This document shows, in pieces, positions 1 through 7,859 of a DNA stretch of 64,000 nucleotides. The position numbers were made by a program, and so were the translations under genes. The DNA comes from a virus: the IMG/VR virus record IMGVR_UViG_3300023179_000065, positions 1 through 64,000 of that record; one strand, written 5' to 3'. How positions within the stretch are numbered: position 1 is the stretch's first letter; each line of letters opens with the position of its first letter. A model generated the notes under the pieces. That model was given only the letters and a program-made list of their open reading frames with translations, made no database searches and was not told the DNA's origin.

Positions 1-432
1 ATGAAGGGCATGGGACAGATAGTAACCTGGTCCATTGTTGATGAAACAATGCATGCTGAATCTATGATTAAATTGTTTAGAACATATATAGAAGAAAATA
101 AAGAGCTATGGAATGATGAACTTAAGGGAAATATCTATACTATTGCTGAAAAAATGGTGGAACTTGAGGACAAATTTATTGACTTGTCTTTTAGTATGGG
201 GGACATGCCATCTCTTACAGCTGAGGATGTTAAGCATTATATTCGCTACATTGCTGATCGTCGCCTTATCTCACTTGGTCTCAAGGGAATATATAAAGTT
301 AAGAGAAACCCATTACCGTGGGTAGAAGAGATGATAAATGCGCCAACGCACACTAATTTTTTTGAAAACAGAGCTACAGATTATGCAAAAGGTGCATTGT
401 CTGGCACTTGGGAGGATGTATGGGCCGCGTAG
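1..432 (+). CDS. nrdB: Ribonucleotide reductase class I, beta subunit (C-terminal part)
   Basis: The frame is open from the first base, so this is the C-terminal 143 residues of a longer gene and the first Met is probably internal. It is the radical-bearing R2 subunit of aerobic ribonucleotide reductase, which with NrdA reduces ribonucleotides to deoxyribonucleotides for phage DNA synthesis. Recognisable parts are a helix with WSIVDETMHAE (the His and Glu are typical diiron-ligand positions), the stretch DRRLISLGL, and the conserved C-terminal region HTNFFENRATDYAKG ending in TWEDVW, the tail that docks on the alpha subunit. The end overlaps the start of the next gene by 13 bases. The alpha subunit would be expected upstream, outside the window. 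Confidence 0.93.
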   Translation: MKGMGQIVTWSIVDETMHAESMIKLFRTYIEENKELWNDELKGNIYTIAEKMVELEDKFIDLSFSMGDMPSLTAEDVKHYIRYIADRRLISLGLKGIYKVKRNPLPWVEEMINAPTHTNFFENRATDYAKGALSGTWEDVWAA

Positions 433-902
433 TATTTCTTAGTTTATTTTTAATGGTGTCAAACGCTTTTTCGGCAGATCTGCCCAATCCAGCAATCACC
501 CCTGGTGCTATTGACGCATCTGCAACAAAAGAGGTTATCTGCGTTAGAGGGTATACTGGTAGTGTGAAATCTGACGGCACTAAAGTTCGGGATGTTTCAG
601 AAGCTACCAAGCAGCAAGCATATAAAAATTATGGTATTGAAGGTAATTACAAGGGTTATTGTGACCCTAAGGTAGGGTGCGAAATAGATCATTTGATTAG
701 TCTTCAATTAGGCGGCTCAAACGATATTAAGAATCTATGGCCTCAATCTTATGCAGGCCAGTGGAATGCACATTTAAAAGACGGGCTAGAAAACACCCTA
801 CATTCAAAAGTATGCAAGGGTGAGATATCTCTTAAAGAAGCACAACAAGCTATCTCTTCAAACTGGATAGAAGCTTGGAAAAAATACGTTAAAACTCAAT
901 AG
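420..902 (+). CDS. Exported HNH-type nuclease
   Basis: This 160-residue protein opens with a hydrophobic signal peptide (about residues 1-19, cleavage likely after SNAFSA), so it should be exported to the periplasm. The mature part has the HNH-like core CEIDHLISLQLGGSNDIKNL followed by WPQ, matching the secreted DHLI-P/S-LxLGG...NLWP nuclease family seen in bacteria. Several Cys residues (ICVRG, YCDP, GCEID, KVCKG) could form disulfides, which fits an oxidising compartment. I chose the ATG at 420 because GGAGG at 411-415 precedes it. A TTG at 408 in the same frame has no such site. It overlaps nrdB. A role in attacking incoming or host DNA is inference. The fold call is good, the function is not proven. 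Confidence 0.75.
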   Translation: MGRVVFLSLFLMVSNAFSADLPNPAITPGAIDASATKEVICVRGYTGSVKSDGTKVRDVSEATKQQAYKNYGIEGNYKGYCDPKVGCEIDHLISLQLGGSNDIKNLWPQSYAGQWNAHLKDGLENTLHSKVCKGEISLKEAQQAISSNWIEAWKKYVKTQ

Positions 903-912
903 GAGCAGCATT

Positions 913-1116
913 ATGAGCCCTCTAGAAGAAGGTAATACTAATACGTATTGTTATGATTGCTACGCTGAATTTACAGTAGAGCCAGCTGATGACTTAGATG
1001 AACCAGTACTTTTTTGTCCTTTCTGCGGTGCAGGATTGCTAGAAGAAATGGAAGAAGATTTTGACGAAGATGAAGAAGATTTAGATGACGAAGGTTTGTC
1101 AGACAGCTATAATTAA
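913..1116 (+). CDS. Small acidic zinc-ribbon protein
   Basis: The 67-residue protein has two Cys pairs, CYDC near the start and CPFC about 20 residues later, the layout of a zinc ribbon. An extremely acidic tail follows (runs of Glu/Asp from about residue 46). It has an AGGAG site just upstream and its stop overlaps the start of the resolvase gene, so the two are probably co-translated. Small zinc ribbons with acidic tails often contact nucleic acid or polymerase. No specific partner can be named here. Confidence 0.7.
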   Translation: MSPLEEGNTNTYCYDCYAEFTVEPADDLDEPVLFCPFCGAGLLEEMEEDFDEDEEDLDDEGLSDSYN

Positions 1117-1673
1117 TGATATGCGCAGGAATTGATCTTTCACTTACATCCCCAGCAATCTGCGTATGCTTAGATGAAGAAGATTTTTCGTTTGAGTATT
1201 GTAAGTTCGAGTGCTTGACTGATAATCCAAAAAGGGTCGTCAGTCAAGCTAATGTTAAAAGTCAGCTATTTCCATTATACAATTCTCAATACGAGAGATA
1301 TAGAAACATCTCAACCTGGGTAATGGATGTTATTGGTGAATATGGGATTGATCGAGTTTTTATCGAAGACTATAGTTTTGGTTCAACCGGTAGAGTATTT
1401 CATATAGCCGAAAATACCGGCATACTTAAATATATTCTATGGCTTAATAACGTTAGTTTTGTTACTATACCACCAACAGTAGTAAAAAAGATAGCTACTG
1501 GTAAAGGCAACGCTAATAAAGAAGCTATGGAAACAGCATTCTTGCAAGAAACAAATTTCAACTTCAAAGCATTATTTAACCTTTCACCTAAGCAGTGGAA
1601 CCCTTCTTCTGACCTAATAGATAGTTTCTACATCTGTAAAACTGGTTGCCTGGATTATAGAAAGGTAGTATAA
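1116..1673 (+). CDS. RuvC-like Holliday junction resolvase
   Basis: The 185-residue protein begins with the RNase H-fold strand AGIDLSLTSPA (catalytic Asp7). A second acidic strand VFIEDYSFG supplies Glu84, and the C-terminal helix SSDLIDSFYI supplies Asp166 and Asp169. This spacing is that of RuvC/crossover junction endonucleases, which cut four-way DNA junctions symmetrically. In T4 this job belongs to the unrelated gp49 (endonuclease VII). Many exo-T4 phages carry a RuvC-type enzyme instead, needed to resolve branched concatemers before packaging. The start overlaps the preceding zinc-ribbon gene (TAATGA-type junction). Confidence 0.82.
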   Translation: MICAGIDLSLTSPAICVCLDEEDFSFEYCKFECLTDNPKRVVSQANVKSQLFPLYNSQYERYRNISTWVMDVIGEYGIDRVFIEDYSFGSTGRVFHIAENTGILKYILWLNNVSFVTIPPTVVKKIATGKGNANKEAMETAFLQETNFNFKALFNLSPKQWNPSSDLIDSFYICKTGCLDYRKVV

Positions 1674-1690
1674 TTCTCTGAGGAGGATAT

Positions 1691-1918
1691 ATGAAAACTA
1701 TCAACGGCTTCAGTTACGATTATTCAAACCTTAAACCTATTCATAAGTTTATTAATGAAGATAAAGAAATTAGCATCTTCAGAGAGCAATATGGATATGC
1801 CCTACTTCAAAAAAGCCCTGCAGGACAACAAAGGCTTAAGCTAGATGAAGTGCAGCTTAGCTCATTCCTAATAAACTTAACTAAAAATAAATGGAAAGAA
1901 GTAAATGCAAATTTCTAA
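1691..1918 (+). CDS. Hypothetical protein, 75 aa
   Basis: A strong Shine-Dalgarno (GAGGAGGA) lies a few bases before the ATG, and the frame overlaps the next gene by 14 bases, so it is a real member of this operon. The sequence is mixed-charge and soluble, with no signal peptide or membrane helix. The aromatic pattern FREQYGYALLQ does not point me to a family. Function unknown. Confidence 0.6.
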   Translation: MKTINGFSYDYSNLKPIHKFINEDKEISIFREQYGYALLQKSPAGQQRLKLDEVQLSSFLINLTKNKWKEVNANF

Positions 1919-2243
1919 CATATTAGAATTTGTTTTAATTGGAATTGGTCTGCTTACAATTATCGAGTTTGTAGGTAGAGTTATTATAAGATATAACGAC
2001 CTTAGACAGCTAGATGAAGAAAATTCAGATGATACTATTGAAACGCTTCCAGAAGATTGGATTGTACCGTTAGAATTAAAATATAATGATAATTACTGGT
2101 ATGCATGGGATCTAGACGGTAATTTTATTACTCAATCAACATCAAAAGAGTTGCTTTTAATTGAAGTAATGAATAAACTAGAAATACCACCAAAACGTGT
2201 TACGGTTAATAGTGAAGATAAACTAAATGAAAACAAACTTTAG
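1905..2243 (+). CDS. Membrane-anchored hypothetical protein, 112 aa
   Basis: Residues about 6-27 form one hydrophobic helix (ILEFVLIGIGLLTIIEFVGR), followed by Arg residues. The rest is a soluble, acidic domain rich in Trp and Tyr (DWIVPLELKYNDNYWYAWDL). The topology suggests an N-terminal anchor in the inner membrane. The gene overlaps both neighbours by 14-17 bases. I do not recognise the soluble domain. Confidence 0.6.
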   Translation: MQISNILEFVLIGIGLLTIIEFVGRVIIRYNDLRQLDEENSDDTIETLPEDWIVPLELKYNDNYWYAWDLDGNFITQSTSKELLLIEVMNKLEIPPKRVTVNSEDKLNENKL

Positions 2244-2427
2244 GAAACCTGAATATAAAATTAGAGAAAACGTTACTTTAAAGAACGCGTTTAATAACAC
2301 TAGTACTATTGGTGATATTATTAACGAAGAAGAAATTGACGGCCGCGCTTTTTATGTTATTAGGTGCAACGGGCGAGTTCAAAAGCTCGCTAAAGAAGCA
2401 CATACTATAGTGAATAAAGGAAAATGA
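2227..2427 (+). CDS. Hypothetical protein, 66 aa
   Basis: A small basic protein, translationally overlapped with the genes on both sides: its start lies inside the previous gene and its stop overlaps the next ATG as ATGA. The pattern (short beta-rich segments, IRENVTLKNAF, FYVIRCNGRVQKLA) would suit a small SH3-like barrel, but this is only a guess. Function unknown. Confidence 0.55.
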   Translation: MKTNFRKPEYKIRENVTLKNAFNNTSTIGDIINEEEIDGRAFYVIRCNGRVQKLAKEAHTIVNKGK

Positions 2428-2594
2428 AAACAAACTCAACTTTTAAAATGCCCCGAGATCTTAAGCGACTTGTTTGCCTGGAAAAGAACGCAGGTAAGAA
2501 GAGTGTCCTTAAGGATCTCTTTATTAATGCGACTATTAGCTTTGAAGAAGCAAAGAAGAAGACATTTAAAGCAAGAGAGGAAAGCAGTGAGTAA
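2424..2594 (+). CDS. Small basic hypothetical protein, 56 aa
   Basis: The ATG at 2424 overlaps the upstream stop (ATGA), and its stop overlaps the start of the next gene, so it sits tightly in the operon. The product is Lys/Arg-rich and probably helical (MPRDLKRLVCLEKN, FEEAKKKTFKARE). A longer frame exists on the same strand across this stretch, but its upstream half has no ribosome binding site and is best explained as shadow sequence of this gene. Function unknown. Confidence 0.55.
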   Translation: MKTNSTFKMPRDLKRLVCLEKNAGKKSVLKDLFINATISFEEAKKKTFKAREESSE

Positions 2595-2856
2595 TAATTT
2601 CGCTATTGATACTGATAAAGAAGTACTGCGTAATATCCTTAACACCCAAGAAGTAGTAATTAAGTTTATTAAGACTAATGGTGAAAGTAGGGAAATGAGA
2701 TGCACGCTTAGCGAAGGTTTGGTACCTCAGTATGAGAAGAAAACCGATCGCGTTAAGAATGCTAATGCTGAAGTCCAGCCAGTCTTTGATCTAGACAAGC
2801 AGGCATGGAGATCCTTTAGGTGGGACAGCGTTACAGAATTTTCATTCAATAATTAA
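2587..2856 (+). CDS. SH3-like barrel protein (DUF2693/WYL_2-type)
   Basis: The 89-residue protein matches small phage proteins with an SH3-type beta barrel: EVVIKFIKTNGESREMRCTL, then a loop and QVPVFDLDK-like and WRSFRWDSV strands. I place the start at GTG 2587, preceded by GAGAGGAA, because the family homology begins right there. Extending upstream runs through the preceding gene in another frame. The family is common next to replication genes in tailed phages. Its biochemical role is unknown to me. Confidence 0.65.
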   Translation: MSNNFAIDTDKEVLRNILNTQEVVIKFIKTNGESREMRCTLSEGLVPQYEKKTDRVKNANAEVQPVFDLDKQAWRSFRWDSVTEFSFNN

Positions 2857-2875
2857 TTTGATATAGGAATTTATC

Positions 2876-3514
2876 ATGTATGGTCAAAAAGTAGGCTTTA
2901 CCTGCTCGACTTTTGATTTGTTGCATGCCGGTCATATCGATATGTTAAGGCAAGCAAAGGATGTATGTGATTACTTGATTGTTGGTCTTCAAGTAGATCC
3001 TTCAGCAGATCGATCATGGAAAAATAAGCCAGTACAAACTCTAGTTGAGAGGTATATTCAACTCCAAGCAGTAAAGTACGTTGATGAAATTATCCCGTAT
3101 GTTACTGAGAAGGATCTAGAAGATCTTCTTAGCTTCCTCCCTATTAATATTCGTATTGTAGGGGAAGAGTATAAGGATAAGGATCTTTCTGGCAGAGAAA
3201 TGTGTCAAAAGCGCGACATAGAAATTTTCTACAACAAGCGCCAGCACAGGTTTAGTTCAACGGAACTAAGGTCGCGTGTTACTAACAGATATAATTTAAA
3301 TACTCAACAGCCAAGCGATCCATTTTCAGTAAGTCACAGCTCTATGAGCTCTGATGTAATTGTAGGCGCTGCAGGAATAGATACTATTACAATCGGTAGT
3401 GGTGGCGGTGACATTGGCTCAATGTACGGCGCACAACCAGCAAGTCTAATAAACACAGATATGAGTTGCAGCTATAATTATGGATCATCATTGGGTAGCA
3501 ATAACAGGAAGTAA
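2876..3514 (+). CDS. Cytidylyltransferase-family nucleotidyltransferase (TagD/HldE-C-like)
   Basis: Residues 1-140 form a complete cytidylyltransferase-type Rossmann domain. STFDLLHAGH holds the HxGH nucleotide-binding motif at residues 17-20, and RFSSTE at 125-130 is the RxSST-type C-terminal motif. Family members join CTP or ATP to a sugar- or polyol-phosphate. The closest patterns are glycerol-3-phosphate cytidylyltransferase and the C-terminal half of HldE. Residues 141-212 are a low-complexity Ser/Gly tail of unknown use. It opens a five-gene sugar cassette that includes heptose-type enzymes, so a heptose-phosphate substrate is possible but not shown. Its end overlaps the epimerase gene by 35 bases. 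Confidence 0.8.
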   Translation: MYGQKVGFTCSTFDLLHAGHIDMLRQAKDVCDYLIVGLQVDPSADRSWKNKPVQTLVERYIQLQAVKYVDEIIPYVTEKDLEDLLSFLPINIRIVGEEYKDKDLSGREMCQKRDIEIFYNKRQHRFSSTELRSRVTNRYNLNTQQPSDPFSVSHSSMSSDVIVGAAGIDTITIGSGGGDIGSMYGAQPASLINTDMSCSYNYGSSLGSNNRK

Positions 3515-4466
3515 GGGTTATATCGGCGCTATACTAGCCAAGCATTGCAAAATGCTTGGCTATAGTGTTTTAGGTGTAGACCATGAATATACAAATCTAG
3601 ATCAACCCGCATATGTGGATCGAGTCCTCGACTGCTGCATATCTGATATTAAATTTGCAGAAGCCTGTAAAGAACTAAACATTTCTACTGTATTTCACTT
3701 AGCCGCATCAGCTGATGTTAAGCTAAGTCAAGAGATGCCCTTTTTGTTTTATTACAACAATGTTGGCAATACAGCACGAATGCTGCATAACCTTACTCAA
3801 TCAGGGTGGATAGAAAGAAACGGTAAAATAGTTTTTTCTAGTACAGCTGCAGTTTATAAAGAGATCTCAAAACCGGTTCTAGAAAATAGTCCTAAAGGTT
3901 CGCCTAATGAATATGGCAAATCTAAGCTGATGTGTGAAAAACTTATACAAAAACTTTTTAGTTTTTATAAGATACCATCGGTTACCTTTAGGTATTTTAA
4001 TGTTGCTGGTGCTAATAAAGATCTAGGCGATCGTATTGATACCTCTCATATTATACCGATTTTGTGTAAATCAGCTTATAGCGGCAAACCATTTAGCCTT
4101 TATGGTTCGGACTACGAGACTAAGGATGGTACAGCGGTACGAGATTATCTTGATGTTAATGATGTATGTCGCGCACATTTTACCGCTATTGAATACTTAA
4201 ATAGCAACCCTGGTGCGCATATTTTTAATCTAGGCACAAAGCAAGGCACAACATTAAACGAGCTTATTACTAAGTTTGAAGATGTAGTTAAAATAGACCT
4301 TACATATGCGTTAGCCCCTAGGAGACCAGGGGATCCAGGGTTTCTAGTTGCTAATCCTGATAAGTTTATTAATGATACTGGCTTTCAATATCAAGGTAAT
4401 ATAGAATCTATTATTAGCTCCAGTTGGGAGTTTTATTGTTATAGGGAAGACAAAAATGGCTTTTGA
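3480..4466 (+). CDS. NAD-dependent sugar epimerase (GalE-like SDR)
   Basis: The 328-residue protein is an extended short-chain dehydrogenase. GSKGYIG at residues 10-16 is the NAD-binding glycine motif, SSTAAVY follows a strand, and Y145-x3-K149 (EYGKSK) is the catalytic pair. GalE-type signatures follow: FRYFNVAGA, DGTAVRDYLDV and APRRPGDPG. It probably epimerises a nucleotide-activated hexose or heptose. It overlaps the nucleotidyltransferase upstream and the glycosyltransferase downstream. Whether the substrate is UDP-glucose or another nucleotide sugar cannot be read from the sequence. Confidence 0.85.
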   Translation: MDHHWVAITGSKGYIGAILAKHCKMLGYSVLGVDHEYTNLDQPAYVDRVLDCCISDIKFAEACKELNISTVFHLAASADVKLSQEMPFLFYYNNVGNTARMLHNLTQSGWIERNGKIVFSSTAAVYKEISKPVLENSPKGSPNEYGKSKLMCEKLIQKLFSFYKIPSVTFRYFNVAGANKDLGDRIDTSHIIPILCKSAYSGKPFSLYGSDYETKDGTAVRDYLDVNDVCRAHFTAIEYLNSNPGAHIFNLGTKQGTTLNELITKFEDVVKIDLTYALAPRRPGDPGFLVANPDKFINDTGFQYQGNIESIISSSWEFYCYREDKNGF

Positions 4467-5454
4467 GGAAAATGAAGTATCGAAGAATTCGCAGGGCGGT
4501 ACTGAAATGATGAAACGAGGTCTTGCAGAAAGACTTCCACCGGGTGCTGCGGATGAATTTCAGGTTATTTGCTCCAGAGTAAGAGACCTAGAAGATGATA
4601 AGATTCGGATCTATTGGCTTCATGACTTGCCAGAAGATCCAGAGACTAATCACCTTAAGGATGAGATTAGCCGCGGCCGGTTTCACAAGCTAGTCTTCTG
4701 CGGTCAGTGGCAATACTATCGCTATCAGCACATGCTAGGCGTACCATACGACACGCACTCGACTATTATCGAAACGGCAATCGATCCTATTCCTTTCGTA
4801 GAGAAGAGTAAAGATGAGATTCGTCTTATCTACACATCTACACCTCAGCGTGGGCTAGGACTACTTGTACCAGTCTTTGAAAAGCTTGCAGAAGAATACG
4901 ATAATATCGTGCTTGACGTATATTCTAGCTTTAAGATCTATGGCTGGGATGATGCAGACAAGCAGTTTGAACCTTTGTATGAACGCATGCGCGCCCATCC
5001 GAAGATTAACTATCATTCGTACGCCTCTAATGATGATGTGCGAGCTGCCCTACAAAAGGCACATATTTTTGCGTACCCTTCAATTTGGACTGAATGCAAT
5101 AGCCGTTCGCTTATTGAAGCAATGTCGGCCGGTCTACTTTGCGTGCATCCTAACCGTGGCGGACTGATTGATACTTCTGGTGGGCTTAATTTCATGTATC
5201 AAGGTTCAGACGACGTTCAAGAGCATGCAGGTACTTTCTACTTCGCACTTAAGAACGCTATTGATATTGTAAATACTGAACAGATTCAAGACTATCTTAA
5301 GCTTACAAAGACGTATGCAGATAGCAGATTCAACTGGACTAAGATTACAAGTCAGTGGCAAGATCTAATGGCATCGCTTAAGGCACAGTACCCAACAGAA
5401 GAAAGCCGCAAGATTAAGAATGCCGGTCCTATGTTCGTTTATAATACTGTATGA
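4456..5454 (+). CDS. GT-B glycosyltransferase (GT4-like)
   Basis: This 332-residue protein has the C-terminal Rossmann half of a GT-B glycosyltransferase: RLIYTSTPQRGL (start of the nucleotide-sugar domain), then PSIWTECNSRSLIEAMSAGL, which contains the E-x7-E motif that binds the donor. The N-terminal half has SQGGTEMM and IYWLHDLPEDP typical of GT4-type enzymes. It would transfer the sugar made by the neighbouring cassette to LPS, capsule, a virion protein or DNA. The acceptor is unknown. It overlaps both neighbours (11 and 4 bases), indicating a single operon. Confidence 0.82.
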   Translation: MAFEENEVSKNSQGGTEMMKRGLAERLPPGAADEFQVICSRVRDLEDDKIRIYWLHDLPEDPETNHLKDEISRGRFHKLVFCGQWQYYRYQHMLGVPYDTHSTIIETAIDPIPFVEKSKDEIRLIYTSTPQRGLGLLVPVFEKLAEEYDNIVLDVYSSFKIYGWDDADKQFEPLYERMRAHPKINYHSYASNDDVRAALQKAHIFAYPSIWTECNSRSLIEAMSAGLLCVHPNRGGLIDTSGGLNFMYQGSDDVQEHAGTFYFALKNAIDIVNTEQIQDYLKLTKTYADSRFNWTKITSQWQDLMASLKAQYPTEESRKIKNAGPMFVYNTV

Positions 5455-6428
5455 TTTTAGCTAAGACACCGTTAAGAGTAAGTTTTTTTGGAGGCGGCAG
5501 TGATATATCGTCTTTTTACGAAAGGACGCCTGGTGCATGCTTGTCAACAACGATTAACAAGTATATGTACATTACTGTTTGTAAGACTTCACTTGACGGT
5601 GTCAAAGCTATTTACAACTCAATAGAAGTTACTGAGGATGTTGAAGAATTAAAGCACGATAGAATTAAAAATGTGCTTAAGGCATTTAGTATTGCAAAGA
5701 ATATAGAAATTGCATCTTTTTCTGAGATACCTACTAAAGGTACTGGATTAGGTTCATCATCTGCCTTTACTGTTGGGCTTATAGATGCAATTTACAGATA
5801 CCAGGACTTACCTGCTCCTAGCAGATTTGATCTAGCTGAAGCTGCATGCGATATAGAAATTAACTGGTGTAGAGATCCAATAGGTAAACAAGACCAATAT
5901 GCAGCTGCGTTCGGCGGTCTTAATCTTTTTACCTTTAATACTGATGGTGTTGTAGATGTTAGCCCCGTACCAGCTAGTAGTAGTACTATTACTAGACTTA
6001 AAAGCAATTTAATGTTATTCTATACTGGTATTACAAGAAGTGCTGCTAATATTCTGCAAGAACAATCTTTTAATGATAAAAATCACGAAGTAAGAGAACT
6101 AGTTAAGCTTGCTCACGACGCTTATAAATCTATAAGAACAGGTAAGTTAGATGATTTTGGTGATATGCTAGATTATTCGTGGAATATCAAACGATCGCTT
6201 GCAAGCGGTATCAGCAGCGGGCAGCTAGATGATTATTACAGCGATATTAAGAAAGCTGGTGCATTAGGCGGTAAAATACTAGGGGCTGGTGGTGGAGGTT
6301 ACTTTTTATTCTATGTTCCGGATGACATAAGTAAAAAGAAGGTACTAGAAAAGGCCAAGAGAATAGGCCTTAAACATTTTAATTTTAATTTTGAGAATGA
6401 TGGAAGTAGAGTAGTTTATGCAAATTGA
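5451..6428 (+). CDS. hddA: GHMP kinase, D-glycero-D-manno-heptose 7-phosphate kinase-like
   Basis: The 325-residue protein starts with AKTPLRVSFFGGGSD, the motif of HddA-type kinases. It has the ATP-binding loop KGTGLGSSSAF in the middle and the third GHMP motif KILGAGGGGYFLF near the end. HddA phosphorylates heptose 7-phosphate at C1 in the GDP-heptose route. The next gene is a phosphoheptose isomerase, the preceding step in that route, which supports the assignment. It overlaps the glycosyltransferase by 4 bases and the isomerase by 11. Fucose/galactokinase-like activity remains possible within the family. Confidence 0.8.
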   Translation: MILAKTPLRVSFFGGGSDISSFYERTPGACLSTTINKYMYITVCKTSLDGVKAIYNSIEVTEDVEELKHDRIKNVLKAFSIAKNIEIASFSEIPTKGTGLGSSSAFTVGLIDAIYRYQDLPAPSRFDLAEAACDIEINWCRDPIGKQDQYAAAFGGLNLFTFNTDGVVDVSPVPASSSTITRLKSNLMLFYTGITRSAANILQEQSFNDKNHEVRELVKLAHDAYKSIRTGKLDDFGDMLDYSWNIKRSLASGISSGQLDDYYSDIKKAGALGGKILGAGGGGYFLFYVPDDISKKKVLEKAKRIGLKHFNFNFENDGSRVVYAN

Positions 6429-7005
6429 TGATAGGCTTCAAAGCTATGCTCAAGACCTAGCCAACGGTCTACGCAGTGTTGATCCTCTTGCTCTAGATAG
6501 AGCTGCAACATTACTAATTATTACCATGCTAGCAAAAGGTACTATTTTTGTTTGCGGCAATGGTGGTTCAGCTGCTATAAGCGATCATTTCCTTTGCGAC
6601 CATAGCAAAGGTATCTATAACGATACTAAATTTTTTCCTAAGATAGTATCACTACCATCCAACATGTCTTTGCTTACCGCGATTGGTAATGATATATCTT
6701 ATGATAGTGTTTTTAGCTATCAACTCGATATGTTTGCAGACCCTGGTGATGTTCTGGTAGTGATATCATCTAGCGGTAATTCACCAAATATATTAAACGC
6801 ATTGCGCACGGCCAAAGCTAGTAATATGAAGACTATTGCACTAGTAGGCTTTGACGGTGGTGAAGCTAAAAATCTGGCAGATATAGTTCTTCATGTACCT
6901 GTTAATAACTACGGTATCGTTGAAGACGCACATCAAGCAATAATGCACGTAATAGCGCAGCATATTAGAATTACAAACAAAGATAAAGATACTATTAAAC
7001 TGTAA
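6418..7005 (+). CDS. gmhA: Phosphoheptose isomerase (GmhA-like SIS protein)
   Basis: This 195-residue SIS-domain protein carries FVCGNGGSAAISDHF, the sugar-phosphate loop ISSSGNSPNIL, and the C-terminal VEDAHQAIMHVI with the Glu and His used in catalysis. Length and motifs fit GmhA, which converts sedoheptulose 7-phosphate to D-glycero-D-manno-heptose 7-phosphate. Along with the HddA-like kinase this gives two consecutive steps of activated-heptose synthesis. A phosphatase (GmhB) is not seen in the window and could come from the host. The stop overlaps the next ATG. Confidence 0.85.
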   Translation: MQIDDRLQSYAQDLANGLRSVDPLALDRAATLLIITMLAKGTIFVCGNGGSAAISDHFLCDHSKGIYNDTKFFPKIVSLPSNMSLLTAIGNDISYDSVFSYQLDMFADPGDVLVVISSSGNSPNILNALRTAKASNMKTIALVGFDGGEAKNLADIVLHVPVNNYGIVEDAHQAIMHVIAQHIRITNKDKDTIKL

Positions 7006-7859
7006 TGATTTTACTTGACCTTAACCAGGTGTGCATTGCTAATTTGATGGCACAGCTTGGTAATTATACAAATGTTAAAGTAGATGAAAATCTACTAAGG
7101 CATATGGTTCTCAATACAATTAGATCCTTAAAAAATAAGTTCACAGAAGAATATGGTGAGCTTGTAATCTGTTGTGATGATAAAAAAGTATGGAGAAAAG
7201 ATGTATTTCCATACTACAAAGCTAATCGTAAGAAGACTAGAGATGAATCAGAACTAGACTGGTCATTTATCTTTAACACTTTATCTGCTATTAAGCAGGA
7301 ACTCAAGGAATACTTTCCTTATAGAGTTATTCAAGTAAAAGGTGCTGAAGCAGATGACGTAATTGGTACTCTAGTACTAAAACACGGGCATATGCTAAAT
7401 ACTGGTGAGCCGATATTAATTCTCTCAGGTGATAAAGATTTTGTTCAACTTCAAGTATTTGGTAATGTTAGTCAATTTGATCCTATTAGAAAAAAACCAA
7501 TTAAAAACAACGACCCAGTGAAGTTTACTAAAGAGCTTATTATTAAGGGCGATCGTGGTGATGGTATTCCTAATATTCTATCTCCAGACGATAGCCTAGT
7601 AAATAATATTAGACAGAAACCCGTGAGGCTTGAACGCTTTGAGGGTATGAATAATCCGCGTAAGGAACTTACCGGCGACCTCTTAAAAAATTGGATTCGT
7701 AACGAACAACTTATTGATCTCACATTTGTACCAGAACATATTCAAGCATGCGTGCATGACGAATATGATAAGGAAAGTAACAAGAATAAAGATAAGCTTT
7801 TGGATTTTCTTGTTAGTAAGAAGCTCAAACAACAAATAGAACATATCGGTGAATTTTAA
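7005..7859 (+). CDS. rnh: T4-type RNase H / 5'-3' exonuclease
   Basis: The 284-residue protein is a member of the FEN-1/5'-nuclease family. MILLDLNQ supplies the first metal-binding Asp, GAEADDVIGTLV and LSGDKDFVQLQ supply the central acidic cluster, and KGDRGDGIPN is the helix-hairpin-helix-type region. In T4 this enzyme removes RNA primers and adjacent DNA from lagging-strand fragments and works with gp32 and gp59, both encoded further on. It overlaps genes on both sides by one base (TAATG junctions). Confidence 0.9.
   Translation: MILLDLNQVCIANLMAQLGNYTNVKVDENLLRHMVLNTIRSLKNKFTEEYGELVICCDDKKVWRKDVFPYYKANRKKTRDESELDWSFIFNTLSAIKQELKEYFPYRVIQVKGAEADDVIGTLVLKHGHMLNTGEPILILSGDKDFVQLQVFGNVSQFDPIRKKPIKNNDPVKFTKELIIKGDRGDGIPNILSPDDSLVNNIRQKPVRLERFEGMNNPRKELTGDLLKNWIRNEQLIDLTFVPEHIQACVHDEYDKESNKNKDKLLDFLVSKKLKQQIEHIGEF

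Noticed and set aside
2470-2586. Longer N-terminus for the SH3-like barrel gene
   Set aside because: The upstream part overlaps a better small gene in another frame, lacks a ribosome site and is not conserved family sequence. GTG 2587 has a good site.
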